From: CAVQNQ01 sp964427655
GTDB lineage: Bacteria; Acidobacteriota; Terriglobia; Bryobacterales; Bryobacteraceae
Assembly (NCBI GenBank): GCA_964427655.1
Contig: CAYRWE010000035.1
Span: 1 to 29,976 of the forward strand
Direction of reading: 5' to 3'
Length of the DNA stretch: 29,976 nucleotides
The notes under the pieces were generated by a model. That model was given only the letters and a program-made list of their open reading frames with translations. It was not told where the DNA came from and ran no database searches. How positions within the stretch are numbered: the stretch's first letter is position 1; every line of letters starts with the position of its first letter. The position numbers and the translations under genes were made by a program. This document shows, piece after piece, positions 1-7,021 of the stretch.

Positions 1-385
1 CGCCGCCGCTGCCCGAGGAATCCAGAAAGCTATTGAACAGCACCATGCCGGTGAGGCGGATGGGAAACTTGTGCGAGGCTTCCACTTTGGTTTGGGCCTG
101 CTCGGCTGTGCGGCTCTCCTGAACTTCGAGCCGATTCTCCAGGTCTGCCGGCGGGTTCACGGTGGGCTCGCGGGCAGCCAGCTCCGTCCTGAGTTTGTGG
201 ATCTCAGTGGCCAGCTCGCGGTTCTGCTCCTCGAGGCGGTCGAGGCGCTCCAGGAGCTGGCCGATATCCGGCGCGGCCGGGCTCTGGGCCGCCAGGCTCG
301 CAGCCGCGCACAAGGCCACGACGACGCAGCGGACCGCCGTGCCGGCCGGCTGCGCGAGACAAAGCTCACATGTCTTGATGGGCAT
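1..385 (-). CDS. Secreted coiled-coil protein, probably porin-like (5' part only)
   Basis: This reading frame is open from an ATG at 385 to the window edge, so at least 128 residues are present and the C-terminus is missing. After a short N-terminal stretch there is a hydrophobic segment (VVVALCAAASLAAQ) that looks like a signal peptide. It is followed by a charged heptad-like region rich in Leu, Glu and Arg (LLERLDRLEEQNRELATEI, about residues 46-64), which predicts a coiled coil. The sequence then changes to KFPIRLTGMVLFNSF, which resembles the first beta strand of an outer-membrane barrel. A periplasmic coiled coil ahead of a barrel is common in porin-like proteins of Acidobacteriota and Planctomycetes, but the barrel itself lies outside the window. 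The ATG overlaps the end of the receiver gene by 20 bases, so it is probably co-transcribed with it. The function is inferred from the N-terminus only. Confidence 0.6.
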   Translation of the reverse strand, partial: MPIKTCELCLAQPAGTAVRCVVVALCAAASLAAQSPAAPDIGQLLERLDRLEEQNRELATEIHKLRTELAAREPTVNPPADLENRLEVQESRTAEQAQTKVEASHKFPIRLTGMVLFNSFLDSSGSGG

Positions 386-797
386 CCAGGAGTCGCTCCA
401 GTGTCTGCCGGACAGCGGCCGGAGAGAAGGGTTTGGCAAAGAACGCGTTCGCGCCCAGACGGGCGGCGCGTTCCGGCGTGTCCGGATCCGTGTCCGCGGT
501 AATGACGATGATGGGTGTCGCGCGGTGGCGTGCGTCATCGCGCAGGAATCGAATTAACTCGAATCCGTCCATGCCCGGCATGCGGATATCCGTCACGATC
601 GCGCGCATCGGCCCGCCGCGCTCCAGTAGCTTTATGGCCTCGAGCGCCGACGGCACGACGCAAACCGCAATCCCCGGGATCGCGGAGCAGGCCAGTTCGA
701 GCGCCAGAACGCTGGCGTGCGTGTCGTCGACGATCAGGACGGTTTCCTCCTCCCCGATGCCACACTCCGGAAGGTCTCCGCTGGCTGGCTCGTGCAC
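366..797 (-). CDS. Stand-alone receiver-domain response regulator
   Basis: The product is a single CheY-like receiver domain with no output domain. The expected residues are present: the acidic pair in VLIVDDT, the phospho-acceptor Asp in IVTDIRMPGMDG, the conserved Thr in VITAD and the Lys in AKPF. It would take a phosphate from a histidine kinase and signal by protein contact. The start is uncertain. The frame opens with an ATG at 848, which would overlap the upstream regulator by 29 bases. The GTG at 797 leaves a shorter leader and avoids the overlap, so I chose it, although neither start has a strong ribosome binding site. It lies directly downstream of an OmpR-type regulator, and no histidine kinase is visible in the window, so its partner must be encoded elsewhere. 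Confidence 0.85.
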   Translation of the reverse strand: MHEPASGDLPECGIGEEETVLIVDDTHASVLALELACSAIPGIAVCVVPSALEAIKLLERGGPMRAIVTDIRMPGMDGFELIRFLRDDARHRATPIIVITADTDPDTPERAARLGANAFFAKPFSPAAVRQTLERLLDAHQDM

Positions 798-819
798 GGA
801 ATGTGCCCCAAATCCCGAA

Positions 820-1602
820 CTACGGCAGGAACCGGTAGCCCACGCCATGGACCGTCAGGATGTGCCTCGGAATGTTAGGTTCGGCCTCGAGCTTCTGGCG
901 CAGCCTCAGGACATGCGCATCCACGGTTCGGGTGTTGGACATGAAGTTGTATCCCCACACCGAGTTCAGGAGCATGTCGCGCGTCAGCGGGCGGTCCGGA
1001 TGGTGCAGGAAGAAGGCCAGCAGATTGTATTCAGCGGGGGTGAGCTTAATCTCCTCGTTTCCCCGCGTCACCGTGCGCCGTTCCAGGTCGACTTCCACAT
1101 CCCCGATGTGCAGTATCTTAAGGACCTCGGAAGAGGAGCGGCGCAAGACCGCGCGGATCCGCGCCATCAATTCGCGGGCCCCGAACGGCTTGACGACATA
1201 ATCGTCCGCGCCGATTTCGAGCAGGAGGACCTTGTCGATTTCGTCTCCCACCGCGCTCAGGACGATGATGGGCGTGGCCACCTGGGCGGCGCGCACCTGC
1301 TTGCAGATCTCCACTCCGCTCATCCCGGGCAGACGGAGGTCGACCAGCATCAGGTCGGGCCGGAGGAGCAGCGTCTGTTCGAACCCGGAGCGGCCCTCGG
1401 ACGCCTGCACCGTCCGGTAGCCTTCTTTTTCGAGCATCAGGGAGACGGTGTCGCGGAGGCTATCGTCGTCATCGATGACGAGAATGGTCTGAACGTGGGC
1501 GGAATCGGCGGTGGCGTGCCCGGGGGAGGCGGAAAACGAAGCCTCGGACCGCACGCCCCCTCCGGAACGCCCGGTGTTCCAAGCTTCCTCTATGGAGTGC
1601 AT
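820..1602 (-). CDS. OmpR/PhoB-family DNA-binding response regulator
   Basis: This is a two-domain response regulator of about 260 residues. The N-terminal receiver (about residues 38-155) has an Asp-rich loop (VIDDDD), the phospho-acceptor Asp88 in VDLRLPG, Ser116 in VLSAV and Lys138 in VVKPFG. The C-terminal winged helix (about 165-260) carries family marks such as LTPAEYNLL, LLNSVWGY, RTVDAHVLRLRQKLE and VGYRF. Members of this family bind direct repeats with an 11-base period on one DNA face. Such a repeat (TTACA-N6-TGACA) lies 55 bases upstream of the chosen ATG, inside the end of the Wzi gene, so autoregulation is likely. Alternative starts are a TTG at 1626 and a GTG at 1554, the latter preceded by GGAGGGGG. 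No cognate sensor kinase is in the window. Its probable targets are the TTACA-repeat promoters listed separately; that link is inference. Confidence 0.93.
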   Translation of the reverse strand: MHSIEEAWNTGRSGGGVRSEASFSASPGHATADSAHVQTILVIDDDDSLRDTVSLMLEKEGYRTVQASEGRSGFEQTLLLRPDLMLVDLRLPGMSGVEICKQVRAAQVATPIIVLSAVGDEIDKVLLLEIGADDYVVKPFGARELMARIRAVLRRSSSEVLKILHIGDVEVDLERRTVTRGNEEIKLTPAEYNLLAFFLHHPDRPLTRDMLLNSVWGYNFMSNTRTVDAHVLRLRQKLEAEPNIPRHILTVHGVGYRFLP

Positions 1603-1635
1603 GGTGGGGATTGGATGCAGCGGCAACGGCCGAGG

Positions 1636-1673
1636 ATGGTATCTCCAGTCACGAGCCTGTCAATTCTTTGTAA
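1636..1673 (-). promoter_or_regulatory. TTACA-type direct repeat and promoter of the OmpR-family regulator gene
   Basis: Read on the minus strand, TTACA (1673-1669) is followed by a 6-base spacer and TGACA (1662-1658), so the half-sites are 11 bases apart. The second half-site forms the hexamer TTGACA, a perfect -35 element, and 16 bases further on lies TACCAT (1641-1636), a 4-of-6 match to a -10 box. The element overlaps the last codons of the Wzi gene and precedes the response regulator gene. The repeats are seen in the sequence. That the regulator binds here and controls its own gene is inferred. Confidence 0.5.
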
Positions 1674-3993
1674 ACGGCCTCCAGTGAGGGCTGTAGGTCA
1701 GTTTGACGGACGTGAGCACGTCGCGGCGCGCCCCGCCCAGGATAGGGATAAAGTAGCGTTCGACCTGAGCTGAGGCGTCTATGCTCCAATCCGGCCGCAA
1801 GCGGAACGACCCACCGGCCGAGCCGCAGGTTTCGGTCCCGCCGCCGGGCAGAAATGCGGGGCCGATGCGGTTCTGGCGATACCCGAAGTCGAACCGCCAG
1901 CGCGCGGACCGCCACCAGGAAGTCTGGACGAAAAGGCCGCGCCCATCGCGACCCGTCCAATTGCCGACCAGGTAGCCCTTATTGGTATTCGCGTCCTGGT
2001 ACACGTTGTTCCAGTACAGGAATGTACCGCCCTGGTCGTTCCACATCAGGCGTGTGGAGGGCGCCTCCACGCGCAGATCCCACTGGCTCAGGCCGGGAAG
2101 GCTCGCGATATAGATGCCAGGGCTGAGAGCGGAGCGCCGCGGAGAGGTGAGCGGGGAAGGTTCGTCATCGGAATAAGAGTCGCTGTAGAGGGTGATATCC
2201 GATCGCGGGATGCGCCAGCGGAAATCGAAGCCGGATTTCCGGTCGCCGGGATCGTTGAGCGCGCCGGTCGGACCGTTCGCGAACAGGTTGCGGACGATGG
2301 ATCCCACGGTGAATCCGTGTACGCCGGCGCCATCGAAGAGAGACCAGCGGGTGAACCCTAGTTCAAGGTCTTTGGTGATGTTCCAGGTGAGTTTCTGGCC
2401 ATTGAGAAGCGGACGCGGCGGCAGTTGGTGACCCGAGAGCTTGCCGCCGATCAGATCGAGCCGGAAGCCTCCCAAATGGCGTAGCGGGCCGGGCAGATAG
2501 ATGGGCGAGGTGCTGGAGAGCCGGAAGGAATAGAAAGGCTCGGAGTTGTCGCTGAACGAGAAGGGGCCAGACTGCCCCGGGCCCCACCAGAGGTCCTGCT
2601 TTCCCACGGTCAGCGCCCAACCGCCGAGCTGCACGCCCACATACATTTCGAGCGGGCGGAAACGGTCTACGCCGCCAGGAGCGGCCGCGAGCACAGGCTC
2701 CAGTTGATTGTCCTCGGCTTTTAGCCCGAGGGCCGGACTGGAGAAGGGCGGTGAATGCTGGAATTCCGCGCGGGTGTAAAAGGAGAATCGCCCCGCGACA
2801 GCATCGGCCGAGAACCCGGCGATGGCATTGCTGCCTTCCGAGATGGGCCGGCCGTAATCGTCGATCACGGTCTGGCCGAGATTGTAGCCATCCACGAGCG
2901 GCTGGCCGGCGATATTGGTATAGCGGCTGTACAGCGACTCCAGTTCGACATAATCCGTTGCGCCGCGGTCATGCTCGAATTCCTCGCGCAGGGCGCGGGC
3001 CAGGCGCAAGGCTTCCTCGGGACTCCTGCCCTTGGGGCGCGTCCTACCGTAGGCCAGGGCTTCCTCGGCCTCCGCGAGCTGGCGCAGGCACTCGCGTCGG
3101 GTCCAGGGACGCATCCCGGCAGCCTGATCGGAAATGTAGCCGAGCGAGGCCAGGCGCAGGAGGGCCGGGTAGACCCAGCTATCCACGGGCACGTAGACCG
3201 GCCCTTCGGCGGCGGGCGGGACCTCCCGTTCCGGTGCGTAGAAACTCGCCGCGAACTGGTCCCGACGCGCGGGCTTCGGCGGCGCGGGTGCGGAGAAGGC
3301 GACCGGGTCCCAATCTGTGTGCCGCCATTTGAAGATGTCCCGGCCGATCAGCCAGCCGAGCACGCCGCCTACCACCACGTCGGATGGGAAGTGTTTTTCG
3401 GCCGTGATGCGGGGCAGGCTGGAGGCGGCCGCCAGCGAGTACACCACGGTTTGCGTTAGCCAGCCCGGATAGCGGTGGGCAATGGCAGAGGCCACGCTCC
3501 AACTCAGCATGGCGTGGGTCGAAGGAAACGAAGAGTCCGCCCAGGAGGAACTAAAGAAGCGGCCGCTTGCACCATCTTGCGTTGGTGGGCTGCGCCGGAG
3601 TGTCAGCTCGAGCGCTTCACTGGCGATCAGGCTGTCCACGAAGCTTTCGCCCGCCAGAACGGCGCCTTCCTGCAAATGGGGATTCTCGTGCAGCCGCCCG
3701 AAGCCATACATCGCGACAGGGATTCCAACCAGGCCGGCGAGGCTGGCGTTAGAGATCGCGGTGCTGCGCGAAACAGCCAGGGCATTGGACCTCACGTGCG
3801 CGGTCATGGTATGGCTGTCGCTGGCGATCAGCAGGCCCGTGACGACGCTGAAGGGGAGGATCCACGCCAGGTCGCGCGGCTTGGCGCGAAACGGGCTGCC
3901 GAAGAGGAGGCTTTCATCGGAGAGAACCCGTTGAGGAAAATCCTCAGCCGCGCACGCGATCGCCACGGCACACAGAATGAGCGCGGTTCGCAT
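1660..3993 (-). CDS. PAP2 phosphatase - Wzi capsule assembly fusion protein
   Basis: The protein of about 777 residues starts with a signal peptide (MRTALILCAVAIACAAED). Residues about 40-225 form a PAP2-type phosphatase domain with hydrophobic helices, the FPSTH motif (His160) and a third motif in which Arg195, His201 and Asp205 fit the catalytic positions (LPRITAEKHFPSD). The first PAP2 motif is degenerate, showing RRSPP where K-x6-RP is usual. The remaining 530 residues resemble capsule assembly protein Wzi, an outer-membrane barrel that binds and organises surface polysaccharide; the domain begins near YVPVDSWVYPALLRLASLGY. The ATG at 3993 is preferred over a GTG at 4002 because it leads straight into the signal peptide. 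It lies 8 bases after the cytochrome stop codon, so the genes are probably co-transcribed. The PAP2 domain may dephosphorylate a polyprenyl or lipid phosphate; the substrate is unknown. Confidence 0.85.
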   Translation of the reverse strand: MRTALILCAVAIACAAEDFPQRVLSDESLLFGSPFRAKPRDLAWILPFSVVTGLLIASDSHTMTAHVRSNALAVSRSTAISNASLAGLVGIPVAMYGFGRLHENPHLQEGAVLAGESFVDSLIASEALELTLRRSPPTQDGASGRFFSSSWADSSFPSTHAMLSWSVASAIAHRYPGWLTQTVVYSLAAASSLPRITAEKHFPSDVVVGGVLGWLIGRDIFKWRHTDWDPVAFSAPAPPKPARRDQFAASFYAPEREVPPAAEGPVYVPVDSWVYPALLRLASLGYISDQAAGMRPWTRRECLRQLAEAEEALAYGRTRPKGRSPEEALRLARALREEFEHDRGATDYVELESLYSRYTNIAGQPLVDGYNLGQTVIDDYGRPISEGSNAIAGFSADAVAGRFSFYTRAEFQHSPPFSSPALGLKAEDNQLEPVLAAAPGGVDRFRPLEMYVGVQLGGWALTVGKQDLWWGPGQSGPFSFSDNSEPFYSFRLSSTSPIYLPGPLRHLGGFRLDLIGGKLSGHQLPPRPLLNGQKLTWNITKDLELGFTRWSLFDGAGVHGFTVGSIVRNLFANGPTGALNDPGDRKSGFDFRWRIPRSDITLYSDSYSDDEPSPLTSPRRSALSPGIYIASLPGLSQWDLRVEAPSTRLMWNDQGGTFLYWNNVYQDANTNKGYLVGNWTGRDGRGLFVQTSWWRSARWRFDFGYRQNRIGPAFLPGGGTETCGSAGGSFRLRPDWSIDASAQVERYFIPILGGARRDVLTSVKLTYSPHWRPFTKN

Positions 3994-4001
3994 AGCTTGC
4001 A

Positions 4002-5339
4002 CTATTTGGCGGGCAGCGACAAAAGGTACGAGAGCAACAGGTCGCGGTCCTGCGCGGAAAGGTCGAACTGCGGCATGATGGTCCCGGGGGTTTGGGATTT
4101 AGGATCCTCAAGGTGCTGCGCGATCCACGCGCGGCTGTGCCGCTGCGAGACGCCATTCAGCGAGGGCGCCAGCGATCCCCCCACGCCATTGATGCTGTGA
4201 CAGGCCGCACAGCCGTTGGCGGCGAAGATGCGTGCCCCGCTTACGAGGGCCGATGGCGCGGTGGAAAAGGCCTCGGCGGGGTCCGGGCCGGTGGAATGCG
4301 GCGTGGTCGCGACGGCCGCGACGGTCAGCGAAACCCCCACGATGAGCGACAGCGCCACCGCGGCCAGGGCGAAGGTGCTCTGGGTGACGGGTCTGAGCCG
4401 GGAGCGATCGAGGAACGGTATGGAGAACAACAGAGCCACCGCGAGCGTTGGCAGGAGAACGCTGCCGATGCGCTCCGCGGTTCCCCGGAAGAATTTCAAC
4501 AACTCGAAAAGGAATAGGAAATACCATTCGGGACGGGGAATGTAGGTGGTATTCGTGGGATCGGCTAGCCCTTCGAGCGGAGCCCCGGCTAGGGCCGCCA
4601 GAAAAAATAGAACGGCGAACACGGCGAAGATGGCGCAGGTGTCCCTGAAGACCTGCTCGGGGAAGAACTTCCGCTTGGGCCGATTCTCGAACGGCGCGGG
4701 AGACACGCCGTGACGCTTGACCAGATACACGTGCAAGGCAACCAGCAGGAAAGCGAAGATCGGCAGCAGAATGGTGTGGAGGGCATAGAAATGCGCGAAG
4801 GTGACCGCTCCGACGCCGCCGGTGGCGCCGAGCAGCTTGCGAATGTAACCGCCGGCCAGTGGCGCCTGGCCGGCGATCTCCGTGGTGACGACCGTTCCCC
4901 AGTAGGCCCGGTTGTCCCAAGGCAGAAGGTAGCCCGTAAGGCCGAAGCCGAGAGTGATCAGCAGCAGCGCGACGCCCACCATCCAGGTGGCTTCCCGCGG
5001 CTTTCGGTAAGCGCCATAGAGGAAGACCTGAATCATGTGCAGGACGACCGCGCCGATCATTAGGCTCGAACCCCAATGGTGCAGGCCGCGAACCATGCGG
5101 CCGCCCGGGACCTCACGCAGGATATAGTTCAGGCTGCGGTACGCCTCGCCGGGGGTCGGTGCGTAGTTGAACGCCAGCAGAGCGCCGGTGAATACCTGGA
5201 TGAAAAAGAGGAACAGCACCACGCTGCCGATGGCCTGGGCCCATCCGGCGGAGGCCGGAATCTCTTCACTGAAGAACGCACGCACGGCACCCGGAATGCC
5301 GGTCCGCTCCTCCAGCCACCGCAGGAGTTCCGGAATCAT
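4002..5339 (-). CDS. Cytochrome b fused to a C-terminal mono-haem cytochrome c
   Basis: This 445-residue protein holds the quinol-oxidising membrane core of a bc-type complex. Two pairs of haem-b histidines are visible: His87/His101 (GLHHWGSS, VVLHMIQ) and His188/His203 (ALHTILLP, ALHVYLV). The second pair is 15 residues apart, as in cytochrome b6 and not 14 as in mitochondrial cytochrome b. The Qo-site motif PEWY is present (RPEWYFLF). After three further helices comes a cytochrome c domain with CAACH and a probable distal Met in GTIMPQF, so electrons from the Rieske protein can pass to c haem within one chain. The start is the ATG at 5339, which overlaps the Rieske stop as ATGA. A longer frame up to 5537 exists but only reads through the Rieske gene. 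The gene forms an operon with the Rieske gene, probably extending into the Wzi gene. Confidence 0.93.
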   Translation of the reverse strand: MIPELLRWLEERTGIPGAVRAFFSEEIPASAGWAQAIGSVVLFLFFIQVFTGALLAFNYAPTPGEAYRSLNYILREVPGGRMVRGLHHWGSSLMIGAVVLHMIQVFLYGAYRKPREATWMVGVALLLITLGFGLTGYLLPWDNRAYWGTVVTTEIAGQAPLAGGYIRKLLGATGGVGAVTFAHFYALHTILLPIFAFLLVALHVYLVKRHGVSPAPFENRPKRKFFPEQVFRDTCAIFAVFAVLFFLAALAGAPLEGLADPTNTTYIPRPEWYFLFLFELLKFFRGTAERIGSVLLPTLAVALLFSIPFLDRSRLRPVTQSTFALAAVALSLIVGVSLTVAAVATTPHSTGPDPAEAFSTAPSALVSGARIFAANGCAACHSINGVGGSLAPSLNGVSQRHSRAWIAQHLEDPKSQTPGTIMPQFDLSAQDRDLLLSYLLSLPAK

Positions 5340-5836
5340 GAGCGCAACGCCTCCGATGGCTCGATCGGCCCCAGCCACACGCGGTTGCCCGCCAGCTTCA
5401 CCTGGTAGCGGTCGAGAGGGCGCGGGGCGGGACCGCCGAGCACACGGCCGTCTATCGCAAATCGCGAACCATGGCAGGGGCACTGGAATTCGTTCTGCGC
5501 GCGGCTCCAGCGATAGGCGCAGCCGAGGTGCGTGCACGCCGGCGAGAAGGCCGTGATGCCGCCGCCCGGCTGCTTGACCAACCAGGCGCTGGCTTTGAGC
5601 GCGCTCGCATCCCAGCCATCGATCCGCAGGCGTGCGAAGGCGATCTCCGAAGGAGTTCCCGGCTCGAGATTCGAGAGCTCTCCGGCGTCAGTCCAGCCCT
5701 CCTGCCCGGGTTGTCTTGACGGGACGAAAAGATAGGGCAGAGCGACGAACCCGAGCCCCGCGCCAATCGCGGCGACCAGGCCTGAAATCGCAGCGCTAAG
5801 AAATCCGCGGCGGTTGGTGGGAACCGGGTACTTCAC
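5336..5836 (-). CDS. Rieske iron-sulfur protein of a cytochrome bc complex
   Basis: The 166-residue protein has a Tat-like N-terminus (NRRGFLSAA) followed by one hydrophobic anchor (about residues 14-38). The 2Fe-2S cluster is bound by Cys101-Thr-His103-Leu-Gly-Cys106 and Cys119-Pro-Cys121-His122-Gly, and the family motif GPAPRPLD follows. The protein takes electrons from quinol at the cytochrome b Qo site and passes them to cytochrome c. The start codon is GTG at 5836; no strong ribosome binding site precedes it. Four TTACA half-sites end 44 bases upstream of this start, which suggests that the operon is controlled by an OmpR-family regulator. No separate cytochrome c1 gene follows, because the c haem is fused to the next protein. 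Confidence 0.95.
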   Translation of the reverse strand: MKYPVPTNRRGFLSAAISGLVAAIGAGLGFVALPYLFVPSRQPGQEGWTDAGELSNLEPGTPSEIAFARLRIDGWDASALKASAWLVKQPGGGITAFSPACTHLGCAYRWSRAQNEFQCPCHGSRFAIDGRVLGGPAPRPLDRYQVKLAGNRVWLGPIEPSEALRS

Positions 5837-5880
5837 GGTTCGAGCGTATCAGCGGATCTTCTCGGGGGTCGCCAAGGAAT

Positions 5881-5922
5881 TGTAAGGACGTTGTAAAAGC
5901 CCGCCCTGTAAACAGTCTGTAA
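5881..5922 (-). promoter_or_regulatory. Four phased TTACA half-sites upstream of the Rieske operon
   Basis: On the minus strand TTACA occurs at 5922-5918, 5911-5907, 5896-5892 and 5885-5881. The two pairs have an exact 11-base period (six-base spacers) and the pairs are 15 bases apart. The cluster ends 44 bases before the Rieske GTG, in a 177-base gap between this gene and the glycosyltransferase end at 6014. The arrangement is that of tandem binding sites for an OmpR/PhoB-type activator. I see no convincing -10 hexamer downstream. Confidence 0.6.
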
Positions 5923-6013
5923 ATTTGTGCGCGGTCGCTTGGAGCCGCGCGGGAGTCTTCGATAGATTGAGGACGGAGGCAAGCCAATCGAGATGCAGCG
6001 GCACGGCTCGGAC

Positions 6014-7006
6014 TTATGTGGCGCCGGAGAGCACCGAGCGCACGGCCTCTCCCACACGGTTCCAGGAGAAGCAGCGGGCGCGAGCGATGCCCCGCGCGCG
6101 CATGGCGCTGCGCAGCTCGGAATCGGACATGACGCGTTCCATCGCGCAGCGGATGTCCCGAACGTCAAGCGGATCGACCAGCCAAGCGGCGTCTCCCACC
6201 ACTTCCGGCAGCGCCGTCGCGCGGGATGCAACCACCGGAGCACCGCAGGCCATGGCCTCGAGCCCCGGCAGGCCGAAGCCTTCGATGAGGCTGGGCAGCG
6301 CCACGAGCCGAGCGCCCCGATACAAGCCGGCCAGTTCCTCATCGCCGACGCCGGCCAGGATGCGGGTGCGCGCGCGAATTCCGAGCTGATCCAGCAGCAG
6401 TTCGACTTCGACGTTCAGCGCGCCCGCAATAATGAGGCGCAGCTCGGGAGAACGCAGGTCGCGAAAGGCGCAGAGGAGGCGGCCGAGATTTTTGTGGGGG
6501 CGCGAGTTGCCGACATAAAGCACGTAGGGGAAGCCCGGCTGGTATCGCGGGCCATCGGCCTCAAAGGGCGCGCCCACGCCGTTGCCCACGTTGACCACTC
6601 GCTCGCAGGGGATGCCGGCCCACTCGACGATCTGCGCCCGCGACCACTCGGAGACCGTGAGCACGCGATAGGCGCGGCGGCACGCCGGCTTGACCACGGC
6701 TTCGTAGTAGAGACGCTTGGCCAGCGTGGCTACGCCAGGCATCCGAATTTGAATCAGGTCATGGATGGTGAAGACGAGCGGAGCCGAACATAGCAGGGGT
6801 GGGTTGAATCCGGGCGAAAAGAAAACGCCGGGACGCCTCTGCGCGACCTGGAAGGCGAGCCAGAACGGGTCGGCGGGGGACAGCGGGCGCGGCCCCCGTT
6901 CAAGCCGCGTGTGCTCCGGAAGCCGCTGGAGAACCTCGCTCGCAAATCGGCCGATGCCGTGCGGACCGCGCCAGCGGCCATCGCAGAGGATCGCGTCGCG
7001 TGGCAT
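6014..7006 (-). CDS. Glycosyltransferase family 4 (EPS biosynthesis)
   Basis: The 330-residue protein has the two-Rossmann layout of GT-B glycosyltransferases of family GT4. The N-terminal half contains GIGRFASEVLQRL and VFTIHDLI, which form the acceptor side. The C-terminal half contains VLYVGNSRPHKNLGRLL, the nucleotide-binding PSLIEGFGLPGLEAMACG with the EX7E pattern, and VVASRATALPEVVGDAA. It probably transfers one sugar of the EPS repeat unit to a lipid-linked acceptor on the cytoplasmic face; donor and linkage cannot be read from sequence. The ATG at 7006 is only 15 bases from the divergent ATG at 7022. The gene is followed by the Rieske promoter region. It appears to be a single-gene unit within the EPS locus. 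Confidence 0.9.
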   Translation of the reverse strand: MPRDAILCDGRWRGPHGIGRFASEVLQRLPEHTRLERGPRPLSPADPFWLAFQVAQRRPGVFFSPGFNPPLLCSAPLVFTIHDLIQIRMPGVATLAKRLYYEAVVKPACRRAYRVLTVSEWSRAQIVEWAGIPCERVVNVGNGVGAPFEADGPRYQPGFPYVLYVGNSRPHKNLGRLLCAFRDLRSPELRLIIAGALNVEVELLLDQLGIRARTRILAGVGDEELAGLYRGARLVALPSLIEGFGLPGLEAMACGAPVVASRATALPEVVGDAAWLVDPLDVRDIRCAMERVMSDSELRSAMRARGIARARCFSWNRVGEAVRSVLSGAT

Positions 7007-7021
7007 CAGGACCTACCATCC

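Noticed and set aside
433..1773. Long plus-strand open frame (446 codons)
   Set aside because: It lies antisense to the two response regulators, whose motifs are clear. Its protein is a low-complexity Arg/Gly/His-rich sequence typical of GC-rich shadow frames.
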